This document shows positions 1-8,510 of a stretch of DNA of 64,000 nucleotides, piece after piece. This DNA comes from AP-15 sp963795485 (lineage in GTDB: Bacteria; Pseudomonadota; Alphaproteobacteria; ATCC43930; CGMCC-115725), in NCBI GenBank assembly GCA_963795485.1, contig CAWCIL010000008.1, positions 558,001 to 622,000 of the forward strand, given 5' to 3'. The notes under the pieces are model-generated. The model was not told the DNA's origin, ran no database searches, and saw only the letters and a program-made list of their open reading frames with translations. How positions within the stretch are numbered: the stretch's first letter is position 1; every line of letters begins with the position of its first letter. Position numbers and translations under genes: made by a program.

Positions 1-64
1 TCGCTGCCCTGACGCGGTCTCGCTGCCCGACGCGGTCTCGCTGCCCGACGCGGTCTCGCTGGCG
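1..64. repeat. 18-bp tandem direct repeat, about 3.5 copies
   Basis: The unit gacgcggtctcgctgccc occurs at 11-28 and 29-46, with a slightly diverged copy at 47-64 and a partial copy at 1-10. The period is a multiple of three. On the minus strand it encodes the hexapeptide SETASG, so it fits inside a coding region. More copies may lie beyond the window edge. Confidence 0.85.
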
Positions 65-192
65 CGCGGCGGCTCGGACGGCACGCTCTCCGCAATCTCA
101 GAGGATGTGGTCGTCGGCAATTCGACGCCGCCCTGCTCGGTCGGCGGACCGTCGGCGGCGGGCGGCATCGGGGGCGTTTCCTCGGTGGGCAT
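1..192 (-). CDS. N-terminal fragment of a repeat-bearing protein of unknown function (runs off the window)
   Basis: An open frame begins with an ATG at 192-190 and stays open to the window edge, giving at least 64 residues. The N-terminus is rich in Pro, Thr and Glu, starting MPTEETPPMPPAADG. It then enters three consecutive copies of the hexapeptide SETASG, encoded by an 18-bp direct repeat that keeps the frame. The composition suggests a disordered N-terminal segment. No signal peptide or domain is visible in the part present. The ribosome-binding site is weak. The gene is divergent from the dioxygenase at 260. The function cannot be assigned from this fragment. Confidence 0.5.
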   Translation of the reverse strand, partial: MPTEETPPMPPAADGPPTEQGGVELPTTTSSEIAESVPSEPPRASETASGSETASGSETASGQR

Positions 193-259
193 TTTGACGC
201 TCGCGACCCTAACATGCGCCGCGATAGTATTGACCGATTGAGGACTGGGAGAAAGCGTC

Positions 260-1315
260 GTGATGTCGAGCGTGATCGGCGGGGCCATGCTGCCCCACGC
301 CCCGCAATTCTTCACCATGCCGGCGACCGAGGACCGCGGCACGGTCGAGCGGGTCAAGGCGGCCGCGGCCGAGATCGGCGACCGGCTCCGCGCGATGGCT
401 CCCGATCTGTGGATCATCTTTTCGAACGACCATGCCGAGCAGTTCTTCCACACCGCCGCCCCGCCTTTCACGATCCATGTCGGCGGTGAGGCCGAGGGCG
501 CCTTTGCCGGCCATGAGTTTCGCTGGCGGGTGCCAGGCGAGGTCGGTCTCGAGATCGTGCGAGAGCTGTACGCCCAAGGTTTCGATCCCGCGTTTAGTAG
601 CGTTGCCAAGATCGGTTACGCGATCGGCATCCCGCTGACCCATCTCGGCGTTGCCGATCCGGTGCTGCCGATCTACGTCAACGCCTATCTGCCGCCGCAG
701 CCGAGCATGGAGCGCTGCTATTCTTTCGGCCAGGCGCTGGCCCGGATCGTCACCGCGATGGGCCTCAGAACCGCGGTGCTGGCCAGCGGCGGCATGTCGC
801 ATTTTCCCGGGACCGAGCGCTATGCCCACCCCGACCTCGCCTGGGACCGCAGAGCCCTCGAAAAACTCGCGGCCGGCAACCTCAGATCCTTGCTCGGCTA
901 CGATGCGGCCGAACTCGACGCGGCGGGCAATGTCGAACTGCGCTGCTGGGCCTGCGCTGCGGGCATGCTCGGCGAGCGCAAGCCCGACATCGTCGTCATG
1001 GAGCCCTCCTGGCATCATAATTACGCCTCGCTCGGCTGGTTCGGACCATTGCCCGGCATTGCCGAGCCGCATTACCGGTCGATCCAGCCCGAGCTGGTCG
1101 AGCTGACAGTGGCATTGCAGGGCCTCGCCCATGACGACGCCAGCTGTGCGGCCTATCTCGCCGATGCGGCGGCTTATGCCGACCGTTTCCGACTGACGCC
1201 GGAACAGCGGGCGGCACTGATCGCGCTCGACACAAGCGGCATCGTCGCGATGGGCGCTCATCCGCTGGTGCCGTTCCTCGCCAACATGCAGGTCGAGCGG
1301 CAGCGCCGGGGCTAG
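260..1315 (+). CDS. Class III extradiol ring-cleavage dioxygenase, LigB-type with LigA-like C-terminus
   Basis: The 351-residue protein looks like a non-haem Fe(II) extradiol dioxygenase of the protocatechuate 4,5-dioxygenase superfamily. Residues 1-265 form a LigB-like catalytic domain. H13 (in MLPHAP), H58 (in FSNDH) and E248 (in VVMEPSW) are likely iron ligands, and H181 (in SGGMSHFPG) is the likely catalytic acid/base. Residues about 270-350 (FRLTPEQRAALIALDTSGI) resemble the small LigA subunit, so the protein appears to be a B-A fusion like gallate dioxygenase. The start may be GTG 260 or ATG 263; a GGGAG motif lies 10-14 bases upstream. The true substrate is unknown. A LigJ-like hydratase of the same pathway type lies at 14659. 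Confidence 0.85.
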   Translation: MMSSVIGGAMLPHAPQFFTMPATEDRGTVERVKAAAAEIGDRLRAMAPDLWIIFSNDHAEQFFHTAAPPFTIHVGGEAEGAFAGHEFRWRVPGEVGLEIVRELYAQGFDPAFSSVAKIGYAIGIPLTHLGVADPVLPIYVNAYLPPQPSMERCYSFGQALARIVTAMGLRTAVLASGGMSHFPGTERYAHPDLAWDRRALEKLAAGNLRSLLGYDAAELDAAGNVELRCWACAAGMLGERKPDIVVMEPSWHHNYASLGWFGPLPGIAEPHYRSIQPELVELTVALQGLAHDDASCAAYLADAAAYADRFRLTPEQRAALIALDTSGIVAMGAHPLVPFLANMQVERQRRG

Positions 1316-1344
1316 GCGAAAGTGATCGGCGGGCGGGTGCCGGC

Positions 1345-2925
1345 ATGAGCAGCGGGCGAGGCCGCACCAACCTCTTCGCGAGCGGCGTGTGGCTGATCTT
1401 CGCCCTGCTGGCGCTGACCACCTGCGCGCCGACGACCGCTCGGACGGCGACGTTTTCCGCGGTTCGCGTCGCGCGCGCCGCACCCGCTCCCGAGCCGGCG
1501 CCGCGGTTCACCGAGCACCATTTCGTCACGACCGACGGCAAGCGTCTGCCGCTGCGCCGATGGCTGCCGCGGGGCAAGGTCAGGGCCGTGATCCTGGCGC
1601 TCCACGGCTTCAACGACTACAGCAATGCCTTTGCCGCCTCGGGCCCGGCCTGGGCCAAAGACGGCATCGCCACCTATGCCTACGACCAGCGCGGCTTTGG
1701 CGCGGCGCCGGAGCGCGGGCGGTGGCCGGGACGCGCGGCACTCGCCATCGACGCGGCGACAGCGTGCGGTATATTGCGTGACCTCTACCCCGGCGTGCCG
1801 CTCTACCTGCTGGGCGAGAGCATGGGCGGGGCGGTGGCGGTGGTCGCGATGACCGGCGAGAGCGGGACCCCGATCCCCGATGTCGACGGGGTGATTCTGT
1901 CGGCGCCGGCGGTATGGGGCAGGTCAACGATGGGGCTGATCCCGCGTCTGGCGCTTGCGGTCGCGGTCCGGCTCGCGCCGAGGTTGACCTTGACCGGGCA
2001 AGGACTGCACATCCTGGCATCGGACAACATTCCGATGCTCAGGGCATTGGCGCGGGACCCGCTGGTGATCAAAGATACCCGCGTCGACACGATTTGGGGC
2101 CTTGTCAATCTGATGGATGCCGCCCTCGCCTCGGCCCCTGAGCTGCATGCGCCATTGTTGCTGATGTACGGGGCAAAAGACCCAATCATCCCGAAACGCC
2201 CGATCCGCCGATTTGTCCGGCTGCTGCCGCACGATCCCGCAAACCGCCGCAGCCTGGCCTATTACCCGCACGGCTACCATATGCTGATGCGCGATCTCGA
2301 TGGCCCGACGGTCATCGCCGATGTCGCGGGCTGGGTGCTCGCACCGGGGCAGCCGCTGCTGTCTGGGGCGGACCGCGGCGCGCCCGCGGCGGTTCTGGGG
2401 GGACCAGCCAAGCCTCGCTCGACGAGCGCTGAGAGAATGCACGTCGCGAGCGTCACCCGGTTACTGCTTCTGCTGCTTCTGGCCAACGGGACGCCGCTGG
2501 TGGCGGGGAAGCTGCTGGGCGCTCGCTTTCCGCGTCCGCTCGACAGTGGGCGCGAGTTTGTCGACGGACGGCCGCTGTTCGGGCGATCGAAAACCATACG
2601 CGGCGTTATTCTCGCCGTCCTGGTCAGCACGGCGGGTGCGCCGTTGGTCGGTTTGCCGTGGCGGATCGGAATGATGGTCGGCGCGCTGGCGATGGTCGGC
2701 GACCTGTTCTCCAGCTTTTTGAAGCGGCGCCTCGGACACTCGTCGAGCAGCCCGGCCGTCGGGCTCGATCAGATCCCGGAGTCGCTGTTTCCGCTGCTCG
2801 GCTGTCTCGGCCCGCTGTCGCTGACCTTTGCCGATGTGGTGCTCGGCGTGGCCGTTTTCGTCGTCGGCGAATTGCTGCTGTCGAGACTGCTCTACGCCTT
2901 CGACCTGCGCGAGCGGCCGTATTAA
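1345..2925 (+). CDS. Alpha/beta hydrolase (monoacylglycerol-lipase-like) joined to a CarS-like CDP-archaeol synthase domain
   Basis: This 526-residue open frame has two parts. Residues 1-30 are a hydrophobic signal or anchor segment ending LALTTCAP, a poor lipobox. Residues about 55-335 are a serine hydrolase of the S33/monoacylglycerol lipase type, with nucleophile S159 in LGESMGG, acid D279 in YGAKDP and H312 in YPHGYH. Residues about 365-526 match the CarS/CdsA-like family, with DGRPLFGRSKTIRG, the acidic GDLFSSFLKRRLG and several membrane helices. CarS proteins transfer CMP to isoprenoid or phospholipid-type precursors. An internal ATG at 2437 could start a separate CarS protein. A one-base error could also have joined two genes, so the fusion needs confirmation. 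The two domain calls themselves are strong. Confidence 0.8.
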   Translation: MSSGRGRTNLFASGVWLIFALLALTTCAPTTARTATFSAVRVARAAPAPEPAPRFTEHHFVTTDGKRLPLRRWLPRGKVRAVILALHGFNDYSNAFAASGPAWAKDGIATYAYDQRGFGAAPERGRWPGRAALAIDAATACGILRDLYPGVPLYLLGESMGGAVAVVAMTGESGTPIPDVDGVILSAPAVWGRSTMGLIPRLALAVAVRLAPRLTLTGQGLHILASDNIPMLRALARDPLVIKDTRVDTIWGLVNLMDAALASAPELHAPLLLMYGAKDPIIPKRPIRRFVRLLPHDPANRRSLAYYPHGYHMLMRDLDGPTVIADVAGWVLAPGQPLLSGADRGAPAAVLGGPAKPRSTSAERMHVASVTRLLLLLLLANGTPLVAGKLLGARFPRPLDSGREFVDGRPLFGRSKTIRGVILAVLVSTAGAPLVGLPWRIGMMVGALAMVGDLFSSFLKRRLGHSSSSPAVGLDQIPESLFPLLGCLGPLSLTFADVVLGVAVFVVGELLLSRLLYAFDLRERPY

Positions 2926-3114
2926 CCGCAATGCCTGACCCGAAATGAAGCGGGTAATTCCGACATCTTACCGCCGCCCCCGCCCACGCATAGACCAGGG
3001 GCGGGCGACCGGGCGAGCGGCCCGCTATGCAAGCCAGGGCAGGCTCTTCGGGTTCCGATTTCGGGGAGGACCACGAAACGTTGGATGTCACGTCGCTTAT
3101 TTCGAGGCCGCCGC

Positions 3115-4053
3115 TCAGCCGGCGCGCAGGTGGTGAAGGGTGATCTCGGGAGGGCAGTTGATTCTGACCGCGACGACGCACGATCCGACACCGACCGAGG
3201 TGTAGCCGACCATTCGGCCATAGCGCCAGGAGCCGGATCCCATTCGTCGCGGCAAGGTCGAATCGAGCGTCAGCGGAATGGCGCCAGGCAGGCAGATCTG
3301 GCCGCCATGCGTATGTCCGCTCAGCAACAGGTCGAAACCGGCATGCGCCGCTTGGCGGTAGATTTCGGGCGTATGCGACAGCAGAACCGAAAACTCGCCG
3401 TCGGGAATTCGCGCCGCGGCCTTTTCGATGTTGTCGAGCCTGTAGTAATGGGCGTCGTCGATGCCGGCCAGGTGCAGTCGGTGACCGTCCCGCAGCAGCG
3501 GTTCGGCCTCGTTGACCAGCATCCGGATGCCCATTTCTTCCAGGGCCGGGACCATGCGCATCGAATCGTGGTTGCCAAGGACGCCGTAGATCGGCCCCTC
3601 GAGGTGATCGCGCAGCCGCGCCATTCCCTCGATCGTCGCGGCGAACGGCCCGTAGGTCTTGCCGCGGTAGTCGCCGGTCAGGACACAGAGATCGTAGCTG
3701 AGCTCCGGCAGCAATGCGGCGAGCCGGCGCATGGCCCCTTGGTTCATATCGATGTGAAGATCGCTCAGCTGAAGGATGGTGAACCCGTCGAACGCCGGCG
3801 GAAGCCCCGGCAGCACGATGTCGTGGTGGCGGATCTTGATGCGCTCGGCGTTTTTCCGACCCCGCCAATACAATCCGGTCAATTTCAGCGTGCGGCGGAC
3901 GACCGGCGGGCTCAGATACCATCGCCGCGGCCGCAACGAACCGGTTCCGCGGCCCCCCGCCCGGGCTTCGTGATCGTCTTCGATGCCGAGCCGCTGCCGC
4001 GACTGCAGCCGGCCAAAGCGCCGCTCCAACTGGTCGACGATATCCTGGCTCAT
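3115..4053 (-). CDS. Metallophosphoesterase, YkuE-like
   Basis: This is a calcineurin-like phosphoesterase of about 312 residues. All metal-binding motifs are visible in order: DLHID (SDLHIDM), GDYRG, GNHDS, LSHTPE and GHTHGG. This arrangement matches the YkuE/UDP-sugar-diphosphatase-like membrane-associated group. Upstream in-frame Met codons exist at 4119 and 4236. The start at 4053 (MSQDIVDQLERR) is preferred because the family's conserved N-terminal region begins there. Only a weak ribosome-binding site is visible. The gene converges with the hydrolase-CarS gene. Its substrate cannot be told from sequence. Confidence 0.85.
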   Translation of the reverse strand: MSQDIVDQLERRFGRLQSRQRLGIEDDHEARAGGRGTGSLRPRRWYLSPPVVRRTLKLTGLYWRGRKNAERIKIRHHDIVLPGLPPAFDGFTILQLSDLHIDMNQGAMRRLAALLPELSYDLCVLTGDYRGKTYGPFAATIEGMARLRDHLEGPIYGVLGNHDSMRMVPALEEMGIRMLVNEAEPLLRDGHRLHLAGIDDAHYYRLDNIEKAAARIPDGEFSVLLSHTPEIYRQAAHAGFDLLLSGHTHGGQICLPGAIPLTLDSTLPRRMGSGSWRYGRMVGYTSVGVGSCVVAVRINCPPEITLHHLRAG

Positions 4054-4291
4054 CGGCGGGCTAACGCGCCGGCCGACGCAGTCGGCACCCGCGAGCTCCG
4101 GAAAGCGGCGGCGGATCATCCATGCGTCCCCCGAGCGGCAGGTTCCGGCGAGCGATAATTCCCGAATGCGCGCCCGCCGCCAAGCGCAACCTGGCGGTCG
4201 CGGCCAGCGGCCGAGAGGGCGCGAAGCTCCTTGCATCGGCGGCGCGGCGGCGGTATCGAGAGAATTCGACGCTGTCAGAAGCCGCGCATCG

Positions 4292-4368
<77 letters not shown>

Positions 4369-4559
4369 TGTCTTCGATCGACCTTTTGCGCCGGCTCTGC
4401 GGCCCGATATTGGCCGGCGAACAATCCGGTCGGCAGCGGAGCCGTTGGCGTTCACCCCGACATGCGCGGCAGTCAATCATCGATTCCTTTAATATACCTT
4501 AGCTGGACCTTGGTCGATCCCCCGGACCTCTTCCGGCGCAGCCCTGTTCACCACCCTGA

Positions 4560-4784
4560 ACCGTCAGGGGAAGCTGCGGAAACGCTCGTAGCGCGGGGTC
4601 CTTGGCGGTGACGCTCGGCACCGGATCGGATTTTCTGTCCCTGATCGGCCACCGGTCGAACACCCTTGTCATCGGACCGCGAGCATACCACTTCGGAGAT
4701 TATCGGAGGCTCGGACTGCCGTTCTCGTTGATGGTCGTCGGGATCGGGGTTCCGCTGATCGCGTTCTTTTGGCCGCTCGGTTAA
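4560..4784 (+). pseudogene. C-terminal remnant of an SLC13-type (NadC/CitT-like) anion permease
   Basis: The open stretch encodes FLSLIGHRSNTLVIGPRAYH followed by FGDYRRLGLP and a final hydrophobic helix ending FFWPLG. This is the characteristic last segment of SLC13/TrkA-C-type permeases (typically FLTPIGHQSNTLVMGPGGY...FGDYWRLGLP). Full proteins have 400-600 residues, and only about 60-75 remain here. The frame is closed upstream by a TGA at 4557-4559, and the upstream sequence to the tRNA shows no further recognisable permease. It is best read as a decayed gene end left next to a tRNA. Confidence 0.7.
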
Positions 4785-4873
4785 CAGTCGGAATGAAACC
4801 AGCCGCCAACGTGTTGATGGAGACATCACAGACGACGATCGGCATGTTTGAGCACAGCTAAACGGGTGAGGAC

Positions 4874-5245
4874 ATGGCTAAGCCGAAACGAGGGCGGTCG
4901 ACCGCAGCCATCGACGATCATGTCGGGGCGCGCATCCGCGAGCGTCGAATCATGCTGGGGCTGACCCAGCAGCAGCTCGCCGACATGATCGGGGTCACTT
5001 ACCAGCAGGCGCACAAATACGAGCGCGGGATCAATCGCGTTTCGGCCGGCAGGCTGTTCGAGATTGCCCGTGCGCTGAGCGCGCCGGTCAGTCACTTCTA
5101 CGAAGGGATTGGGCAGGAAGGGCCGCGCCAGATCACTCCGCATCAGCGCATGCTGCTGGAGATCGCGCGCAATTTCGCCGATATCCGCAACGAGAAGCAT
5201 CAGGAGGCGGTCAGCCAGCTGGCCCGCGCCCTGGCCAGCAAGTAA
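4874..5245 (+). CDS. XRE-family transcriptional regulator
   Basis: The 123-residue protein has a Cro/C1-type helix-turn-helix at about residues 17-72. Its features are ARIRERRIMLGLTQQQLA, the recognition region GVTYQQAHKYERG and the typical helix ending RALSAPVSHFYEG. The C-terminal 45 residues form a short helical tail. A paralogue with the same architecture lies next to metK at 53039. The start is ATG 4874, preceded by a GGTGAGGA-like ribosome-binding site. Its target is unknown. Nothing in the adjacent genes indicates a specific operon under its control. Confidence 0.85.
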   Translation: MAKPKRGRSTAAIDDHVGARIRERRIMLGLTQQQLADMIGVTYQQAHKYERGINRVSAGRLFEIARALSAPVSHFYEGIGQEGPRQITPHQRMLLEIARNFADIRNEKHQEAVSQLARALASK

Positions 5246-5301
5246 ACACGGGCACGACCCGGCCGAGGCGACCTCCGAGGCGACCCGGTGCTGCGCTGCG
5301 C

Positions 5302-5857
5302 TCAGCGCGCATCGGGTAGCGGAAATTCCTCGAGATACGGCCGATAGCCTTCCTCGACATCGATCTTCATGGCCGCCAGCAGGCGGACCAGGCCATTATA
5401 GAAGGCGATGGTCAGGACGAGATCGGTCAGATGCTCGTCGTCGAGGCCGTGGCGCAGGTCCTCGAAGGTTTCGTCGGAAATTCCGAGCTCGCCGGTCATC
5501 TCGCGGGCGGCGCGCAGAACCGCCTTGGCGAGTGGATCGAGAGCGGTCGGCCGCCCAGCGGTCTCGTCGGCGACGGCGCGGATGTCGGCGTCGGAGACGC
5601 CGAATTCGCGGCTGATCCGGATGTGGTGCGAATATTCGTAGGCCGAGCGGGTGGCATAGCCGACCTGCAGGATCGCCATCTCGCCGCAATCTCGGATCGA
5701 GTCGGCTGCCGTCGCGAATGAACCGCGCCAAGGTATTGAGGCTGCGCGCGGCGCGCGGGCTGTGCGCCAGGAGCCGGTAGAGGTTGATGTTGCGCGCCAG
5801 AAGATCCTGATGCTCGGGGAGCAGATCGGATTTGTCGAGATAAGGCAGGCGCGCCAT
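5302..5857 (-). CDS. Carboxymuconolactone decarboxylase-like protein, interrupted by one frameshift
   Basis: Two frames together encode one AhpD/CMD-like protein of about 185 residues. The N-terminal part starts at ATG 5857 (MARLPYLDKSDLLPEHQDLL) and reads to LDPRLR. The remainder continues in the next frame from EMAILQVGYATRSAYEYSHH to the stop at 5302. A single extra base around 5683-5686 restores one uninterrupted reading frame. The conserved YEYSHH segment of the family is present, but there is no CxxC pair, so peroxidase activity of the AhpD type is unlikely. The frameshift may be a sequencing error (see findings). Family members act on aromatic lactones or have unknown roles. Confidence 0.75.
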
Positions 5858-6073
5858 CGCAGTCACTCCGTTCCGCCCGACGAGCTTACCACAACAAAGC
5901 CGTGTCGTGGTAAGCCTGCGGCTGACGGCCAGCCAAAGACGGCCGGCCCGACTTGGCGGGGCGCGCATTACCCGGTAAATCCTCGTCCCGCTGGGGCGAG
6001 GTCTCCGCTGCGGGATGGCGAGCCACGCGGCCCGGCGGCGCAACCTTTCGCTTTCCGCCCGGCGCCTCCCGGC

Positions 6074-6860
6074 TCAGGTGGCGAATTGTTCCTTGAACAC
6101 GCGCTCTTCGAGATTGGCGTCATGGTCGAAGAGCAGGGTCATTTGAATGTCGCGATTTTCGTGGATTTCGACGGTCGCCACGTCGCGCGCCTCGGTGAAA
6201 TCGGCGACGGCGCTGACCGGCCGCTTGTCGCTTTCGAGCGCATCGATCCGTACTCTGGCCTCGTGGCGTAGGAGTGCCCCGCGCCAGCGCCGCGGACGGA
6301 AGGCGCTGATCGGGGTCAGGGCCAGAACGCCGGCACCGAGCGGAATGATCGGGCCATGCGCTGACAGATTGTAAGCGGTGCTGCCGACCGGCGTCGCGAC
6401 CAGGATGCCGTCGGCGGTCAATTCGTCGATGCGCACGACCCCGTCGACCGTGATCCGCAGCTTAGCCGCCTGGCGGCTTTCGCGTAGCAGCGACACCTCG
6501 TTGAAGGCGAGTGCACGGTGGCGGCCGCCCTGTTCGTCGCGCGCGGTCATCTCGAGCGGATGGAGCACGACCGGCTGCGCCTCGGCCAGACGCTCGTCGA
6601 GCCGGTCCGGCCGATAAGGGTTCATCAGAAATCCGACGCTGCCGCGATGCATGCCGTAGATCGGCACCCCCTGCGGCAGAAAGCGATGCAAAGTCTCCAG
6701 CATGAAGCCGTCGCCGCCGAGCGAAATGACGATTTCGGCCTGCTTCGGGCGGCACGCAGGGATAGAGGCGGCACAGCTCAGCCGACGCCTGTTGGGCGAC
6801 GTCCGTCTCGGCCGCGACGACAGGATCGGGGCCGATCCGCGCCGGCAGCGGAGCGGTCAC
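6074..6860 (-). CDS. nadK: NAD kinase, interrupted by one frameshift
   Basis: The enzyme phosphorylates NAD to NADP using ATP. The C-terminal 210 residues are in one frame: RGSVGFLMN, the diacylglycerol-kinase-like motif NEVSLLR and DGILVATPVGSTAYNLSA. The N-terminal part lies in the adjacent frame, starting at GTG 6860 (VTAPLPARIG...ETDVAQQASAEL) and ending at VPPE. Removing one base near 6743 joins VPPE to QAEIVISLGGDGFML, which restores the GGDG motif. Total length would be about 260 residues, normal for the family. The GTG overlaps the moaA stop (GTGA), so the two genes are translationally coupled. nadK is usually essential, so the shift is probably an assembly error. Confidence 0.85.
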
Positions 6861-7850
6861 CCGCCGGTCACGCTCATGTGGCGGCCGACCGCGGGCCGGT
6901 TGTGGCGGCGGTCGATGATAAAGTCGTGGCCCTTCGGCTTGCGCGCGATCGCCCCGCCGATCGCCGCCACCAGCGCCTCGTCGCCCTCCGACTGGCGCAA
7001 GCGGGGTGCGCAGATCGGCGGCATCCTCCTGGCCGAGGCACATATAGAGCGTGCCGGTGCAGGTGAGCCGAACGCGGTTGCAGCTCTCGCAGAAATTGTG
7101 GGTCAATGGCGTGATGAAGCCGAGCCGCCGGCCGGTCTCGCGCACCGTCACATAACGCGCCGGCCCGCCGGTGCGGTAGTCGCTGTCGTCGAGGGTCCAG
7201 CGCCGCTGCAGCCGCGCGCGGACCACGGACAGCGGCAGGTATTGGTCGAGCCGGTTCTCGCCGCCGATGTCGCCCATCGGCATGACCTCGATGAACACCA
7301 GGTCGAAACCCTGGTCGCCGCACCAGGCGACGAGCTCGCCAAGCTCGTCCTCGTTGACCCCGCGCAGGGCGACGGTGTTGATCTTGACCGCGAGCCCCGC
7401 AGCTTTGGCGGCGGCGAGCCCGTCGAGGACCAATTCGAGCCGCCCGCGGCGGGTGATCTCGGTGAATTTCGCCGGGTCGAGCGTGTCGACCGAGACGTTG
7501 ACCCGGCGCACCCCGCAAGCGGCGAGTTCGCCGGCATAGCGGGCGAGCTGGCTGCCGTTGGTGGTCAGGGTCATCTCGTCGAGCGCGCCCGTTTCAAGGT
7601 GGCGCCCAAGCGAGCGGAAGAGGGTCATGATATTGCGGCGGACCAGCGGCTCGCCGCCGGTCAGGCGCAGCTTGCGTACGCCGAGGCGGACAAAGGCGCT
7701 GCACACCCGGTCGAGCTCTTCGAGGGTCAACAGCTCGGCCTTGGGCAAAAAGGTCATCTCCTCCGCCATGCAATAGACGCAGCGGAAGTCGCACCGGTCG
7801 GTGACCGATACGCGCAGATAGGTGATGGTCCGGCCAAACGGGTCGATCAT
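6857..7850 (-). CDS. moaA: GTP 3',8-cyclase MoaA, interrupted near the C-terminus by one frameshift
   Basis: MoaA is a radical-SAM enzyme that starts molybdenum cofactor synthesis with MoaC. The N-terminal cluster motif CDFRCVYC, the GGEPLVRR SAM-binding motif and the C-terminal cluster cysteines in CESCNRVRLTCTG are all present. Start ATG 7850 gives MIDPFGRTITYLRVSVTDRC, the family's normal N-terminus. After DAADLRTPL the frame is lost. Deleting one base near 7005 continues with RQSEGDEALVAAIGGAIARK to HNRPAVGRHMSVTGG and a stop at 6857-6859, which is the typical MoaA end including GG. fdhD and mobA lie nearby in the opposite direction. Confidence 0.9.
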
Positions 7851-7953
7851 GGTATGCTCGCTCGCGCTGTTGCCCGCCTCTCTTCGAAGATAAAGGGCCA
7901 CTCCTCACAGATGGGGCGGCGGCCGCGAAATGTCGCCCCCGATCGCGTCATCA

Positions 7954-8445
7954 TCACTCTGCGCCGGCCCGCGGCTCCTCGGGGAACCAGTCGCCGAGCA
8001 CCTGCTCCTCGGTATAGGAGGCCTTTTCGAGGGACGGCAGCTGATGGCGGTCCAACTCGTCGAATTCTTGCAGATCCTGGATCGCGTATTCGATGGCAGG
8101 CCTGGTCTCGCCGGCGATCGTGCGGGGGACCTCACGCCTCAGGCTCGGGCTGTCCTGGAGGATACGGCGGATCTCGGTTCTAGCCTGGCGGATCGATCGC
8201 CGCCAGCCCTTGCGCGGATCCGCTGCCGGCGAATATTCCAGCTTCGCCAAGTGGTGAATGATCCGGAAGATCTGGCTGCCTATCGCGTATTTGAGCGACT
8301 TGCGTAAGCTTTCGATCTCCTCGGCCAAATTCTCCCAGTCGAGAAGCTGGTTCGAGCCGCCGCGCGCCGCGGCGCGCAGGGCTGCAGCTTGCTGCTCGGA
8401 CCAGGCCGCCGGGTCGTCCTCATACAGAATCTTCAGATCCGCCAT
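7954..8445 (-). CDS. DUF29 family protein (copy 2 of tandem pair)
   Basis: The 163-residue soluble protein matches the DUF29 family, common in cyanobacteria and proteobacteria and without a known role. Family features are YEDDPAAWSEQQAAALRA, the LDWENLAEEIESL motif, ending helices and a C-terminal YTEEQVLGDWFPEEPR. ATG 8445 is preceded by GGGAGC. It is about half identical to the gene at 8511, which lies upstream on the same strand, so the pair arose by tandem duplication. Function unknown. Confidence 0.85.
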   Translation of the reverse strand: MADLKILYEDDPAAWSEQQAAALRAAARGGSNQLLDWENLAEEIESLRKSLKYAIGSQIFRIIHHLAKLEYSPAADPRKGWRRSIRQARTEIRRILQDSPSLRREVPRTIAGETRPAIEYAIQDLQEFDELDRHQLPSLEKASYTEEQVLGDWFPEEPRAGAE

Positions 8446-8510
8446 GCCAGCTCCCGCCCTGCGCGCCTGTAATCCAAGTGTCAATTGACGCCGAGCACCG
8501 TGTATATCGT

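Noticed and set aside
1..64. Possible CRISPR-like array
   Set aside because: The 18-bp units are directly adjacent without spacers and keep a coding frame, so this is a coding tandem repeat.
209..1483. A 424-residue minus-strand frame over the dioxygenase
   Set aside because: It is the antisense shadow of a gene with clear metal-ligand motifs and has no recognisable domain.
4602..4784. A complete small membrane protein gene
   Set aside because: The sequence matches the last segment of large SLC13 permeases, so it is better read as a remnant than as a new small protein.
6462..7901. Apparent MoaA-NadK fusion protein
   Set aside because: The fusion arises only because one extra base near 7005 bypasses the MoaA stop. 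The correct frame ends MoaA with its GG tail and starts nadK separately.
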